Shown here: positions 47,831-59,755 of the stretch, in pieces | How positions within the stretch are numbered: position 1 is the first letter of the stretch | Layout: each line of letters begins with the position of its first letter | From: Takakia lepidozioides | Taxonomy: Eukaryota > Streptophyta > Takakiopsida > Takakiales > Takakiaceae | Length of the DNA stretch: 64,000 bases | Direction: 5' to 3' | Assembly (NCBI GenBank): GCA_030704615.1 | Contig: CM060732.1 | Span: 78,804,171-78,868,170 of the forward strand | The notes under the pieces: model-generated | The model's database searches: none | Told to the model about the DNA's origin: nothing | What the model saw: only the letters and a program-made list of their open reading frames with translations | Translations under genes and position numbers: made by a program

Positions 47831-48436
47831 CTAGATATCTCTTATTTTTTTTATAGTATTCCGAAAATCTATAGCATTTTGTCGAAACACATCCTGTCTT
47901 TTGACCCGAGTAGTTTTATGCATAGTAGGTACTATAGCCCCAATCATGGCTACTAATGAAATAAGACTAGAAACCAAAAACAAAACAAAATAGGTGGTAT
48001 AAAGTAAATTGCCTAATGTTTCCAAATTAGTCCAACTTTGTATCTTTTCAGCATAAACTGTATATGTTGGATAGGTTGTATTCAATTTCGTTGGTAATAT
48101 TGGAATGTAATCATTATCTACAATGAAAAAAATTTCCAACAAAAAAATAAGTCCAATAATACCACCCACGGGTAAATAGCGCAATACATTCTCGTGAATT
48201 TCTGCTATTTTAATATTTAACATCATAACTACAAATGAAGATGAAACGGCAATAGCTCCTACATAAACCACTAAAAAAATCATAGCAGAGGAGTCAGGAC
48301 CTAACAAAACGAGTAAACCTGAAGTGTTTAAAAAAACTGGGATGGAAAATGAAACGGAATGGACTGGATTTTTAGCACGTATCGCCATAACACTAGAGAC
48401 CGAAGCAATGCTCGGAGAAACAGAAAAAAGTATCGT
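47831..48436 (-). CDS. nad6: nad6, NADH dehydrogenase subunit 6
   Basis: Hydrophobic complex I subunit, 201 residues. The start is ACG at 48436-48434 (then ILFSVSPSIASVSS, matching ILFYVFVVLALVSG after edits). The in-frame ATG at 48388 is internal by homology (AIRAKNPVHSV). VVYVGAIAVSSSFVVMMLN is the conserved membrane segment and VKRQDVFRQNAIDFRNT the C-terminal tail. The stop is genomic. No intron. Confidence 0.95.
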   Translation of the reverse strand, partial: TILFSVSPSIASVSSVMAIRAKNPVHSVSFSIPVFLNTSGLLVLLGPDSSAMIFLVVYVGAIAVSSSFVVMMLNIKIAEIHENVLRYLPVGGIIGLIFLLEIFFIVDNDYIPILPTKLNTTYPTYTVYAEKIQSWTNLETLGNLLYTTYFVLFLVSSLISLVAMIGAIVPTMHKTTRVKRQDVFRQNAIDFRNTIKKIRDI

Positions 48437-49784
48437 GGTTATTTTACTAAGTCCCTTTTATCATTTGCTTTAACAATGAAAAAAGAAATATACATTTTTT
48501 TTCTACTTCTACCCATCATCAGTTTTCTAGATGGTGCAAGCAAACACCAGCCAAGCCGAAAAACAACTAGAGCCAACACGGGTACGCGGCGCAAGAAGGC
48601 TGTTGGCCCCATACCATACCCACAGAGATCCTGCTGGGATTGCTGGGCCAGGAGAAGGTGTGCGAAATAAGAGGGCTTTCGATACGAAAGAAGCCTTCGG
48701 TTATAATTTAAGGTGCGCAGCCAGAAGTAAGCCAATAAAAATCTGTAGTTTTCTGCCTTCTCCGCCTCCCCCTGCCTCGGGCGTAGTCCATTAGAAGGCT
48801 TCGTGAAGAGACATCATAAATAAATGTCTCAGGTTCTCTACTTGCTACCTCAGTCGAGTGGATAAATCCCGATGTATCGTAATAGTAAATGCATGGCGGA
48901 GTATGCGGATAGTTATATACAGAACTATCTTTCGCCCGCATTATGAAGCCCATAAATCATTCTTTGACTCGTGAATTCGCACAAAGCAGATTCATCATGT
49001 ATGATAATTAATGACCATATTTTTTATACACTCTATTCCTTGTGCCCCGGAGAGACTTTCATCACCGGAGGCTCCAACAAGAGCTTAAACGGCTTTGAGT
49101 AGTTTCCGTAGGGAACGATTCTTTAATTAGCTATGTAAATGAGCGCTTTTCACTTTTGCTTTTTGACCAATTGAAAAAAAAAAAATATATATATATATAT
49201 CTCTTTTCTCGATTCTTGGTAAAAATTGGAAAGCACATGGTTGGGGTCGAAGACCCCACCTGGTTGGCTTGTGGGATGGAGGCAGGGAGAGAGGCTTAAA
49301 GACTTTGAGGTTTATTTTCCCCCAAAAGAAGCATAAATGGCGTGAAATCACGCGAACTTCGTCCATTGGCTTAACGAAGGCACGCGGCGGACAAAGAAAA
49401 AATATAGGCGCGCATCGAAAAGAGAGATATATATATCTTTTTCTCATATATATGAAAAAATGCAGAAAAGTGGAAAAAAAAGATTTTTTTTACTCTCCAA
49501 ATCAATTTGATTTCGGTTTAGCCTCCTTTTCCTGAAAAGCTACCATTCATTGTTCGGGGAAGAGAAAAACACATAAATATAAATTAACGCCCTATTCGCT
49601 GCGCAAATGTAGGGCGAGTCAGGCTTGGCTTCGAGGTATTTTTTCATATATATATGAAGAAATGCCGAAATAAATAAAAATATTTTTTTATTTCCTCTCA
49701 AGACTTCGCCTCGAAAACCATCAAGCAACGAAGCGGCTTATTGGTTTCGCCTTGCGCTGAGACAAAAAAAAAAGATAATTCATC
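48437..49784. other. Spacer between nad6 and atp6, no gene assigned
   Basis: A divergent spacer between minus-strand nad6 and plus-strand atp6, so it should hold promoters in both directions, but I recognise no promoter motif. It contains AT hairpins at about 48478-48505, 49172-49205, 49425-49450, 49478-49495 and 49640-49690. ATATATATGAAAAA(A/T)G recurs at about 49446, 49645 and 50314. An ORF at 48708-48953 on minus is unrecognised. Confidence 0.5.
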
Positions 49785-51219
49785 ACGGCTTGCAGTCCAC
49801 CAGAACAATTTGCAATTATTCCATTGATTTCTATTCATATAGGAAATTTGTATCTTTCATCTACGTGCGGAGCTCGCGCCCACTACTCGATGGTGGAAAC
49901 ACTTCGTCGGGGTTTTAGACGATAATCCAACTCCCGTTCACCCCGATGCCGCGGAGTCAGGAAAGTGTTCTGTGCAGGATAGGTTTACGAATCTCGATGA
50001 TGGCCGCTCCTTTGGAGGGGGGACGAATATGAGGACTGATCTACTCGAGTAGTCGATGGTAAACGGTGAAAGGAAGCCCCTGGGTCGGGATACAAACCAT
50101 GTTCACGCCGGCACACGCTGGTCAAGCCTAGAGAATCCTGGACAGAACGCGCGGGTAGATAAGATGGGGTGACGGCTATGAGGGCGAGTGCCCAGGGGAC
50201 TGTGGAATGCGCTCGAGGATGGATGGAAAACCTCCCACAGAAGAAGCGGCGAGGAATGTAGTCCCGGCTCTCTTCGGCCGAGTTAAAAAATAAAAAATTT
50301 TTTATCGATCCCTTCATATATATGAAAAATGTGGTTTGTAAAGAAACAACCTGGAGATGGCTGCCGAGATGGGGCCTCTATTGAGCCTTCGGCCTCTTCA
50401 TACACGGGTCATGAGGAGAGAGGAGCCGTATGATGGGAGACTATCACGTACGGTTCCATAGGAGGGGAACAGCTTTCAAACCTCAGGCCGAAGGTGGACA
50501 TGGAGCAGAAAAAAAAAGATTTTTATTTCCCCTACCAACCCAATTCATCTTTGTTCATGCCACCAACTATCAGTTTAGTATTGCTTCTAGTTCATTTTGT
50601 CACCCTGAATGGAGGACACTCAGTACCAAATGCTCGGCAATCCTTTGTGGAAATGATTTATGATTTTGTGCTTAACTTGGTGAACGAACAAATAAGCGGC
50701 GCTTCTTCGATGAAACAACGATTTTTCCCCCTAATCTTTGTCACTTTTACTTCTTCATTATTTCGTAATCTTATTGGTATGATACCCCATAGTTTTACAG
50801 TAACAAGTCATTTTATAATTACCCTGGGTCTTCCATTATCTCTTTCTATTGGAATCACTATAGTTGGATTTCAAACGCATGGGCTTCATTTTTTCAGTTT
50901 GTCATTACCGCAAGGAGTACCCTTGTCGTTAGCACCTTTCTTAGTACCTCCCGAGCCAATCCCTCATCGTTTCCGCGCATTAAGTTCAGGAATACGTTTA
51001 TTTGCCAATATGATGGCTGGTCATAGTTTAGTCAAGATTTTGAGTGGGTTTGCTCGGACTATGCTATCTATGGGGGGTATTATGTATTTAGCACATCTTG
51101 CTCCTTTTTTGATAGTATTCGCATCAACTGGTTCAGAATTAGGTGTTGCCATATTACAAGCTTATGTTTCTACCATTTCAATTCGTATTTACTTAAATGA
51201 TGCTATAAACCTTCATTAA
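49785..51219 (+). CDS. atp6: atp6, ATP synthase subunit a, two exons
   Basis: Proton-channel subunit of ATP synthase. Exon 1 is 49785-49864 (80 nt; ACG start, then ACSPPEQFAIIPLIS and HIGNLYLSST) and exon 2 is 50541-51219 (NSSLFMPPTISLVLLLVHFV ... SSGIRLFANMMAGHSLVKIL with the essential Arg, to YLNDAINLH). The exon lengths give intron atp6i80. About 252 residues in all. The only protein gene on plus in this window. The in-frame ATG at 50500 lies in the intron and is not the start. Confidence 0.93.
49865..50540 (+). other. Group II intron atp6i80
   Basis: 5' GTGCGGAGCTCGCGCC, 3' tail CTACCAACC, the same pattern as nad1i728, nad4i461 and atp1i1127. Domain V is at 50421-50462 (GAGCCGTATGATGGG paired to CACGTACGGTTCC). 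It is only 676 bases, without ORF, with AT hairpins at about 50285-50306 and 50508-50530. Confidence 0.87.
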
Positions 51220-51912
51220 AAAACTGGTGGAGAAAGCACCAAACCAGTTGCTACATCACTTCCTCACTTTCAAGCGCGTCATCATCAACCGTAATGAAAG
51301 AGCTGGATTTGCTTTTGATGACGCAGAATGATGCACACCAATAGTCGGAGACCTTTGAGAACGCGCGGGATGCGAAAAGCTACGAAAAAAAAAATATTAT
51401 ATATATATTTCGCTGCGCCCTGCGGCCTTGCAGAGTTCCCTGTTGGCGGAAGCCAATGTCCCGGGACCTCGGGGACTAATTCCTACCGAGACAAGGAGGC
51501 CGCAGGTACTCCCCCCCCCCCTCCCCCCCGCTCGACAAAAGCCCCCTCCGATCGCCTCATTCACAGGAAGTGTGCAGGTACTCATGCGCGCTACCTGCGG
51601 GGTGCGCAAAAAGAATATAGATTTGCTGCGCCCACTCTCTCCCAAAACCTCCCCGATCCGGCTCGGAGAAGGAGCAAGCTTGCCTTCGGCTGGGACGCTT
51701 GGCGTTTGATTCTCAGGAAGGGCGAATGATTCGAAATTCTGGTAGAGGCCATGAATAAATCGGGGGGCCTCTGAGTAGCCAAGCGCATAATGAAGCTTGG
51801 GTTGTTTCCTCTCCCCAGGGTGGGGCACGAGGAGGCGAAGCGCATTATTCAGAAGCTTTTCTGCGCTTCGCCTCCTCCGTGGCCCGATCCTTCTTATCAC
51901 ACTTCGAATAGT
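51220..51912. other. atp6-rps7 convergent spacer, no gene seen
   Basis: atp6 (plus) and rps7 (minus) converge here. The spacer holds an AT hairpin with GCTGCGCCCTGCGGCCT at about 51383-51427, a C-rich run at about 51508-51527 and another ATTTGCTGCGCCC block near 51620. No terminator hairpin specific to either gene is evident. Confidence 0.6.
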
Positions 51913-52644
51913 TTACCACCATCTATAATGCGAAAAACTACGATTGGCTTGAGCAAGTTTATGAAGATCATCCCTTTTTTTACGTGCAATCCCCATCTTT
52001 CGGGAAGCATCCAATATCTCATCAGACAAACATTGATCTAGGCTTATGCTCTTTTTGCTCATACGTCGTTTGGCTGCTGCTTCGAGCATCCAACGAATAG
52101 CTAAGGTTTCTTGACGATTTGTTGCTATAATAGATGGTACTAATTGAGTAGTACCAGAAATTCTTACTTTTTTCACTTCACGAATAGGCTTGACATTTTC
52201 TATGGCGTTGACCAAAAGTTTTATTACATCGCCATGATGAGCTGGACAATGAAAAGTTTTATAAACAATAGCACGAGATCTCGTTTTTTTACCATCAATC
52301 ATGCAAATATGGACCGATTTTTTTATTAATTGTTTTTGTTTACCATTCAAGCCCCGGATATAGCCAAAATTGTCTGAGCAATTGTATGTGCTTGCCCCAC
52401 GGCCCCTGGGTCTTGATGGCACATGCCCTGGAAGGGCATAGCATAAATATCTACGATGGGATAAGCAAAGCGCAGAAAAGCTTTCTGGAAAAAAAAATAT
52501 ATTTTTTCCGCTAAATGGCCAAAAACTTGGCCAATTTTCCTTTTTTTTCGTTCCCGCTTTTTCCGAAAGTCTTGATTGGTGAAACCAATCAAGGGCTGAA
52601 CCGAAAGCGAAGCTTAAATTCGATGATTTGACAAATAGATTCAT
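51913..52644 (-). CDS. rps7: rps7, ribosomal protein S7
   Basis: Small-subunit assembly protein, 243 residues. The conserved part starts near residue 97 ([20 protein letters not shown]), with [27 protein letters not shown] and the C-terminal [12 protein letters not shown] at 52644 overlaps the rps12 stop (ATGA), which supports this start. The N-terminal extension is variable and includes an in-frame AT hairpin (52487-52510) translated as KNIFFF. rps12-rps7 is a classic linked pair. Confidence 0.92.
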   Translation of the reverse strand: MNLFVKSSNLSFAFGSALDWFHQSRLSEKAGTKKKENWPSFWPFSGKNIFFFPESFSALCLSHRRYLCYALPGHVPSRPRGRGASTYNCSDNFGYIRGLNGKQKQLIKKSVHICMIDGKKTRSRAIVYKTFHCPAHHGDVIKLLVNAIENVKPIREVKKVRISGTTQLVPSIIATNRQETLAIRWMLEAAAKRRMSKKSISLDQCLSDEILDASRKMGIARKKRDDLHKLAQANRSFSHYRWW

Positions 52645-53021
52645 ATAGAATCTTTGGTTTTTTTTGTACCATATTTAGATCTGCCTTGACGTCGACCCGG
52701 TATTCCCTGCAAATCTTTGACTCCTCGAATACGATGGTATTTCACACCTGGCAAATCTTTCACTCTACCTCCTCTAACCATAACCACAGGATGCTCTTGC
52801 GAATTATGACCTTCGCCGGGAATGTAAGCAATTATCTCATTTCGATTGGTTAAACGTACTTTGGCTATCTTGCGTGAAGCTGAATTAGGTTTTTTTGGTG
52901 TTCTTGTCGAAACACGCAGGCATACTCCTTGCTTTTGAGGACATTGATTCGAAGCTCGAGTACGTTGTGTGCGCCGTTTCGACTCTCTACCATGACGAAT
53001 CATTTGATTTATTGTAGGCGT
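52641..53021 (-). CDS. rps12: rps12, ribosomal protein S12
   Basis: Decoding-centre protein, 126 residues. It starts at ACG 53021-53019 (then [20 protein letters not shown]) for editing to AUG. Conserved [38 protein letters not shown] and the end [14 protein letters not shown] are present. Unedited differences ([17 protein letters not shown]) are few. Its TGA overlaps the rps7 ATG by one base pair of codons. Confidence 0.95.
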   Translation of the reverse strand, partial: TPTINQMIRHGRESKRRTQRTRASNQCPQKQGVCLRVSTRTPKKPNSASRKIAKVRLTNRNEIIAYIPGEGHNSQEHPVVMVRGGRVKDLPGVKYHRIRGVKDLQGIPGRRQGRSKYGTKKTKDSI

Positions 53022-53534
53022 ATTTCACTTACTTGGTTTTTTTCAGAAAGTCGCGTAAAAAAAAAGTTTTTTCCCATTTCTCACGCACGCTCTATTCGCT
53101 ACAGGAATAATGGAGCCTGTGGCCGCTACGCCCTGCGGCCTTTCATCGCTATGCTTCCCACGATCCCTATTAACGATGAACGCGCAAAGGAAAAACAAGA
53201 TAGGACGGTTAAAAGACAGAATCAAGGGCGAAGAGACAGAAAAAAAAATATTTATTTTTTCTTGTAGATCATTTTTTAGGCTCTTTTATAATTTATCCTC
53301 TTTTTGCGCCATTGATTGCTAAGCGGCACAGAAGCACCTGCGGCCTCGGATCACTAAGCTAAGCGGAGTCTTCGCATGCTAAGCAACGAAAAAATAAATA
53401 TTTTTTTAAAAAGAAAAAGAAAATATAGATCTCTTTTTTTCGCTCTTGTATCCTTTTTCAGACAATTTACTACGTGCACCAGAAAGCCCTTTTCGCTTGG
53501 CTTCTGGAGCAACCATAGTAATTGTAAGGAAGGT
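53022..53534. other. trnE-rps12 spacer
   Basis: No gene is seen. There are AT hairpins at about 53056-53074, 53238-53264 and 53385-53440, with GC-rich CTACGCCCTGCGGCC near 53124. The short ORFs are translations of these repeats. Confidence 0.6.
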
Positions 53535-53607
53535 TATCCCTTACGGGATTCGAACCCGTGTTCTCGCCATGAAAAGACGATGTCCTATACCCCTAGACGA
53601 AAGGGAC
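53535..53607 (-). tRNA. trnE-UUC: tRNA-Glu (UUC)
   Basis: 73-nt cloverleaf with acceptor GTCCCTT/AAGGGAT, anticodon stem TCGTC/GGCGA, loop TTTTCAT with anticodon TTC, and T-arm ACGGGTTCGAATCCCGT. Confidence 0.93.
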
Positions 53608-53737
53608 GAAATGACTTCGAGGAAAGATGTCCGGCCAGAGCTGCGCTGCGAGAGAAGGAAGTGGCACGATCTGCGGCCTGTTGCTCGTCTATGCGCCACT
53701 TTTCCCTCCCATCTACGAGAATTCATGACGCTTTCAA

Positions 53738-53914
53738 CTAGAAACAAAAACTCTTTACCTTGTCGACATTAAACATAGCAGTAAACCTTAAACGCAAGCT
53801 AGTCAATTCTTGATCACAAAGTAATCTTCTTCGAACCCGATTACTGGCATGTCGTAATGTATGAAGCCAAACCACGTAACTGCGGTCAAGATGTTGAATG
53901 ATTTGACCACAGTG
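53738..53914 (-). other. Unassigned open frame near trnE
   Basis: A 58-codon frame bounded by stops (CGQIIQHLDRSYVVWLHTLR, then RVRRRLLCDQELTSLRLRFT) has a strikingly protein-like sequence but no start codon. I do not recognise it. It could be an exon of a split gene, a decayed gene or chance. Confidence 0.3.
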
Positions 53915-54158
53915 CTATGACGGGAAACTGTCTCGGATCACGGAAGGCACAAACGCTTAATAATGCAATACGGTAGTAATGGCCTAATTTAAAACAATGC
54001 TTGGTAGTATACCATCGCTTGGGCGAATGGGGTGAAACAGGGTGCAACCTATATATTATATTTTTTTAAATTTGTTAAATATTTCTTCATATATATATTT
54101 TTTTTTCTTCGTAGTGACTCAGCGCAGATGACACGTAGTGCTTAAGAATAATCGACTT

Positions 54159-54232
54159 GTGCTTGTAGCTCAATCGGATAGAGCACCAAACTACGGATTT
54201 GGGGGTTGAGAGTTCGAATCTTTCCAAGCATG
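54159..54232 (+). tRNA. trnR-ACG: tRNA-Arg (ACG)
   Basis: 74-nt cloverleaf. Anticodon stem CCAAA/TTTGG encloses CTACGGA with anticodon ACG. Acceptor GTGCTTG pairs with CAAGCAT, and the T-arm is GAGAGTTCGAATCTTTC with a weak pair. This native tRNA is lost from seed plants. Confidence 0.9.
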
Positions 54233-54333
54233 GGCCTATCAATCAAATTGTACTAAGGGAATACGTCCGATAGGTGTAAAGTAAGCAGTTCCAATCAGAC
54301 GTATTTTATTATCTCCCTGCTCTGTCGGAGCTG

Positions 54334-54405
54334 GCGGAAATAGCTTAATGGTAGAGTATAGCCTTGCCAAGGCTGAGGTTGAGGGTTCAAGTCCCTTTTT
54401 CCGCT
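54334..54405 (+). tRNA. trnG-GCC: tRNA-Gly (GCC)
   Basis: 72-nt cloverleaf with acceptor GCGGAAA/TTTCCGC, loop TTGCCAA with anticodon GCC, and T-arm GAGGGTTCAAGTCCCTT. It is on plus, 101 bases after trnR. Confidence 0.93.
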
Positions 54406-55039
54406 TGGGTTGATATTAACTGGGTCTTCCCTTGTGGTTTCGCGGAGACGAAGTTGTTGTGGTCACCGGCGAAGCGGGCCGAAGGCACCGGGAGAGAGTG
54501 GCCAAGAGAACCAGGGACCAAGTTGCTTGGCCTCGGGGCCGCAGGCCACAGGAGGCGCAGCTTCAGATATTCGGAAAAGAGAGAAAGGAAAAATATTTTT
54601 TATTGGCTACCACCCGCCACGCCGCGGCGGGGAGATGAATCATTTGTCATGATCCAGGGCGCAGGTGCACCCATCCTTCTTCGCGCTGCGGGGGTCATTG
54701 CCCCGCGAAACGCGGTGAAACCGGTGCTGCGCCCACATTATCCGCATAACAAATGATGGGGGCTTGGAACCGGGAGGATGGAGGAATGAAACGGTACGGA
54801 GAGTCATTGGAGGCACAGTGCTTTCCCTGTTCTTAGCAAAGGCCAAATAAAATACCTGCGAAAAAAATTAGTTTTTTTCATCGCGGCCCGCGAAAAGCTA
54901 CGCCCTGCGGCCTTGCTCGAATTCAGCCTTAAATCCAAGCCAGACTCGCGGATTATGCAATTACTATGGTGAATTTAACACTTACCAAGAAAATAAAATT
55001 TTTTTATATTTCTCCGAACCGGCAGAGAAATCTCACAAC
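54406..55039. other. trnG-nad2 spacer, no gene seen
   Basis: Includes AT hairpins at about 54588-54602 and 54857-54880 followed by GCTACGCCCTGCGGCCTTG, plus GC-rich palindromic snippets near 54480-54570. No coding signal is recognised. Confidence 0.6.
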
Positions 55040-57514
55040 TTACAAACATAGACTTAGCGCCATTTGATGAGTGACTAAAAATAAGGGAGAGGGGTATAGA
55101 AAGAAAAAAGTAATAAAAAATAAAGTAATTGCTAGTAGTAAGGATTTTTCACGATCCATGGGTCTATATAGAATCCAGGTTTTAGGTGTATCAAAATACA
55201 TTATTTTCACAAAGCGTATATAATAAAAACAACTGATAACGCTAGTAACAACTCCTATTAAGGCTAGTAAGTAAGCCCCGCAGCCTAAAGCGGCGAAAAA
55301 CAAATAGAATTTGCTACGAAATCCGGCTAACGGGGGTATTCCTGCGTATGGAAACATAGTAATAGACGGGGTAATAGCTGAAATAGGATTAGTTTTGGCT
55401 AAAGCACCTAAATCCGCTATATATTTGAAACGGTTTTGACGTAATGCTAAAACTATGGCGAATACATTGATGGTCATTAATACATAAATAAAGACACCGA
55501 TTAGTAGCGATTGAATCCCTTCTATGGTTCCACATGAAAAACCAATGAAGAGATAACCTACATGTCCGATAGAACTATAAGCTAAAGGTCTTTTAACTTT
55601 GTTTTGGGCCATGGCGGCCAGTGCTCCTAAGATCATAGAAGCGATGCTGCAGAAAAGGAATAGTTGTTGCCATGTCGGATCATAGAAACTATAAATAGAA
55701 ACACGTACCATATTGGCAAGAATAGAGATTTTAGGTGCAATAGGAAAGAATGCTGTAACCGGAGTAGGTGAACCCTCGTATACATCAGGTGCCCACATAT
55801 GAAAAGGAACTGCTGTGATCTTAAATGGAAAACCTACGGCAATAAATAAAATCCCCATAAAAATACCACTAGATTGAGCACCGAACGAAGTGATTTCATA
55901 TCCAGTGAAAATCTTAGCTAATTCCTCAAAGTTAGTAACTCCAGTAAATCCGTAAATCATAGAACGACCAAACAATAAAATTCCAGGGGAGAATGCACCT
56001 AAAATAAAATATTTTGAGCCGGCTTCTGTGGAAAATTCAGAGTCTCTTTTTGGGGCTGCGATCACATGAAAACGTAAACTCTGAGGCTCAATAGCTAAAT
56101 ACGTGGCAATTAAATCATAAGCCGAGATCATAAGAAGCATACTGCGAGTAGGAAGTGAAATTGGGACAATAGATTCAAAAGCATTCAAACTCTCTTCTTT
56201 GAAATAATCCAAACACATAACTATAGTGCTAGCCGTACTTAATAATAGAAAGATTTGGCAAAAATATGTAAAATTGTCTATTATTAAATTATTATAGAAT
56301 AAATTGGCAACAGTTAGAGGTGCGCCAGCGGCAACCAATAGGATGGTTATTAGATACCGATAGGGTTCTTACCCCCCGGTCAGAACCACACGTGCAAGTT
56401 TCCTTGCATGTGGCTCGTCCATGATAACTTCTTCGGGTTTACGGACCGGGACCCCCCAGGGCTGGGCCTGCATAGACGAAACGGAACATCGGTCATGTTC
56501 GGAGTTGGCGTTATGCCATATCGTCTTCCATTCCCAAGGGGTATATTGGTTACGTCCGTAGGTGGAGTAATCAAAATCGCTGCTTTGCCCAGCTGTTGCC
56601 TTAGTCCTTCATTCAGGGTTGGTATATTGACGTAGGAAGTCTCGTTAGTATGAGGCTGAAAGTTAGTTACACTCAGCAAAAAAAAATATTTTTTTTTTCC
56701 CAGTCAGCTAGGCCAGCCTCTATTGGCATTATCCCAAATCGCTTCTCCGATTCTGCTACACCTTCCAGACGCGGCGCGCGTCCGCGTGTTTCCAGTACAG
56801 CGCATTATCACCTACCTCCCTTTCCTCCGAGCTCTTCACTCCAAGGGGCATCGTCGTATGCTCGACATTAATTGCCCGGTGTACTTTTCGGGGTACATTA
56901 TGGAAGGATCTGTCACCCGTACATTTTTGGCCAAAGCCTCGGTCTCCAAGGGATTTTCAAAAGTCTTTTTTGAAATCGTAGCAAAATATTTTTTTTTCTC
57001 TGGGCTACGCCCCGCTTCTCTCGAAGCTGGTCCCTATAGAGTCCATTTGGGTGATCCCTAGTTTGCGCGTTTGGTCGTTTGCTCGCCGTTTAGTTACGTG
57101 TACGACTCTTCCTGTTCGTTACAGTTACGTCCGGAGGGTTGCTCGCGCGTGAGTAGCGTTCGGGCCCACGTGCCTTCCGGCCCCGCCCCTCGTTGGGGGG
57201 AGTTACCTTACTCCTATGCGTACGATTGTCCTTGCGGCGAAACGCGGATAGTACCCATGCTATGGTTCCCTGCGGTCTGATCCCACATAAGGTTAGGGAG
57301 TCCACCCGAGCGATTGCTTTCAACCTTCGTCTTCCCAAACGCGCCCTCCTAGGCGCGCAACACTAAGTGAACCAAGCCAACTCACATTACGCACCAATGG
57401 TGGATAATCATATTTCTTAGAGGTACTAAATACAACTCCATAAATAAGCGAAATGATGGTTGCGTTAATAAGAAAGATCTCTGGGAAAAGCGCTAAAAAA
57501 TCATGTTCAAACAT
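55040..57514 (-). CDS. nad2: nad2, NADH dehydrogenase subunit 2, two exons
   Basis: Antiporter-like membrane subunit of complex I, 489 residues. Exon 1 is 57514-57359 (156 nt, ATG, MFEHDFLALFPEIFLINATI) and exon 2 is 56353-55040 (LITILLVAAGAPLTVANLFY, PFHMWAPDVYEGSPTPVTAF, LAYSSIGHVGYLFIGFSCG, ending THQMALSLCL). The intron is exactly at nad2i156. No other nad2 introns are present, unlike seed plants with four. The gene begins 26 bases after the nad4 stop. Confidence 0.95.
56354..57358 (-). other. Group II intron nad2i156
   Basis: 5' GCGCGCCTAGGAGGG (a GCGCG variant of GUGYG), 3' ...CCTATCGGTAT. Domain V is at about 56415-56375 (GAGCCACATGCAAGG paired to CACGTGTGGTTCTG). It is 1.0 kb with no maturase and has AT hairpins at about 56678-56698 and 56980-57000. 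Confidence 0.85.
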
Positions 57515-57540
57515 TTCTTCGAACCTCTTTTTTATGTTTC

Positions 57541-59755
57541 TTAATCAAATTTTCCATGTTGCACTAAGTTACTTACGGAAGTATGCATACACTCTGGGAA
57601 CACTTCGGGGTAAACACCCATCCGAATAACTCCGACAATAAAAGGTAAAAATATTAGAACTTCTCTTCTATTTAAATCGGATAATTTTTGGAGGAAATTG
57701 GGTTTTAAATTCCCAAAAATCACACGATTATATAGCCAAAGAGAATAAGCTGCGCCTAAAATCATCCCAAGTGCTGCTAATGTGGCCACTAAGCTATTTC
57801 TTTGGAAAGCTCCTACTAAAATGAGAAATTCCCCGATAGAGCTGCTAGTACCGGGTAAACTCATATTGGCTAAAGTGGGGAATAAGGGAATGGTAGGAAA
57901 CATTGGCATGGTGCTGACTAAACCTCCATAATATTTAACAAGTCGAGTCTTATGTCGGTCATATGGAGCACCAACACGTGGAGAAGGGGCTGAAGGAACC
58001 GGTCCATGACTTGACATAGGTAAAATACTACCTTCAATTCCCTGTATGTTTGGACTGAACATACCAATAGTCACAAAATTCATATGGGCTACTGGAGAGT
58101 GGGCAATAATTTTCTTCAGATCGATTTGTCTTATTGTAGTCAAGGAAGTATATATAATAGCAATCACGCTTGGAGTATAAATGAAAGGAGTGGAATGAAG
58201 TGTCGCTTCAGGAAACATGGGTATGGAAAATCTTGAAAAACCATAGGTTCCTAATTTTAGAAGAATTCCTGCCAAGATTACAGATCCAGCCGTAGGTGCC
58301 TCTACATGAGCTTCGGGTAACCGAATATGCACTGGTACCATAGGCACTTTCACGGAGAGAGAAGCAAAAAAAGCAATCCATAGCAAGATTTGGCGCCGCT
58401 CACTAAATTCTGTAGTTAATAATATTTGTAAATCAGTGGTTCCTGTTTGAGAAAAAATAAATAAAATGGCTAAGAGCATGAAGACAGATCCAAGTAGAGT
58501 ATATAAAAAAAACTGATATGCTGCTCGTATTTTTCTTCGTCTAGAACCCCATACCCCTATAATAATGGGAGAGTAAGGGATAGGCCCTCTGCTTTATCTC
58601 CCCACGATAAGTGGGTCGGGAAAACGCTTCTTCAGTAGGTACCCACTCCCTTCTCAGGGAACCGTACGTGATACTCTCGCATCATACGGCTCCGTCTCGA
58701 GATAGCTGATGAGTCGGAAAGAAACGCCAAGCCGAAAAAAATATATATTTTTTATTTTGGTCCTCTCTTTTGTTTCAGCAACTCATCCTGCGGCCTCGCC
58801 AATCGCTTCCGGGGGGAGGAATCGACCTGAGGCCTTTTCTCAAGACCAGGACGATTATCCCTGTCAACTCAATAGGTAGCTGACGAGTTTACGTCCATCC
58901 CCAGGCGTCGGGTACAGTTCCCTTCCCCGCCACCCCCGTAGCCGTCACCTGTAATTCGCGCAGGTGTGTCTGCACCCCCTGGACTTGACGAAAAATGTTT
59001 TCCCGCAGCAAAACTCCATTCTCCTCCGCCTAGGAGCACCCTTTCCTGCATGTCCATACAATACTCGAGTAGGCAGGGTGAAGTCTTGCAAGGTACCCAT
59101 TCAGAGTACCTCCCTAATCCCAGATAGGTCATCCGACGGGTTCGACCAAAAAGCTATGCTTACACACAAGACTACCCTTCTCCGAAAGCTTCGCGGGGAC
59201 TACTAAACTTAGATCCGCCCGGAGGAGTTTACTGCACAAGGCTCCTGCAGAGGCGGCGCTTCGCGCCGCGAATATCAGATGCTCAGCTCCGCACAACATA
59301 GGGATTGAAACGCTTTCAGGAAAAACATAAGATAGTAAAAGATCCGGCATGCGAAACACAGCAATCATGAAAGATTCACGAATTAAAAACGCTATCATAT
59401 ACTCTTTTTTATAACTCTTGATACTGGACCAACCTACTGGAATGCGAATAGGAATTAAAAATGTGGTCAAGACCACAGAGAATAAAGAGATACCATCTAT
59501 ACCTATGTGAAAATTGATGTTTGAATAAGGAAGCCATCGAATGGTTTCCACAAATTGAAATTTGGCTGTAGAATTATCGAATTGTATCCAAGGAAAGGGA
59601 GAATACAAAAAAGTAATCAAAGAGGTGCACAAACCAATACTTCGTATCAGTCGTATTCTTGAATCAGGGATAACAAAAGTAATAATGCTTCCTAACGGAG
59701 GACACGGAATAAGACCACTGAGATTGGAATAAAATGGAGCTAAGAATTGTAACGT
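57541..59755 (-). CDS. nad4: nad4, NADH dehydrogenase subunit 4, two exons
   Basis: Antiporter-like membrane subunit of complex I, 495 residues. Exon 1 is 59755-59295 (461 nt; ACG start then LQFLAPFYSNLSGLI ... LPYSNINFHIGIDGISLFSV) and exon 2 is 58567-57541 (WGSRRRKIRAAYQ, FFASLSVKVPMVPVHIRLPE, to SNLVQHGKFD). The intron falls exactly at nad4i461. The order nad5-nad4-nad2 is kept as in liverworts. Genomic stop. Confidence 0.95.
58568..59294 (-). other. Group II intron nad4i461, paralogue of nad1i728
   Basis: 5' GTGCGGAGCTGAGCATC, 3' tail TTACTCTCC. Domain V is at about 58690-58650 (GAGCCGTATGATGCG paired to CACGTACGGTTCC). The ORF remnant 59132-58869 ([20 protein letters not shown]) matches the same region of nad1i728 ([20 protein letters not shown]). 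It has no RT domain and is 727 bases, so it is a reduced copy with an AT hairpin at about 58735-58755. Confidence 0.86.

Noticed and set aside
50494-50540. ATG at 50500 as the atp6 start
   Set aside because: It lies in the 3' end of the intron; the conserved N-terminus is in the exon at 49785-49864 starting with ACG.
56336-56353. Independent nad2 start at 56338
   Set aside because: That codon is TTG inside exon 2; the sequence is continuous with exon 1 at 57359-57514 across a group II intron.
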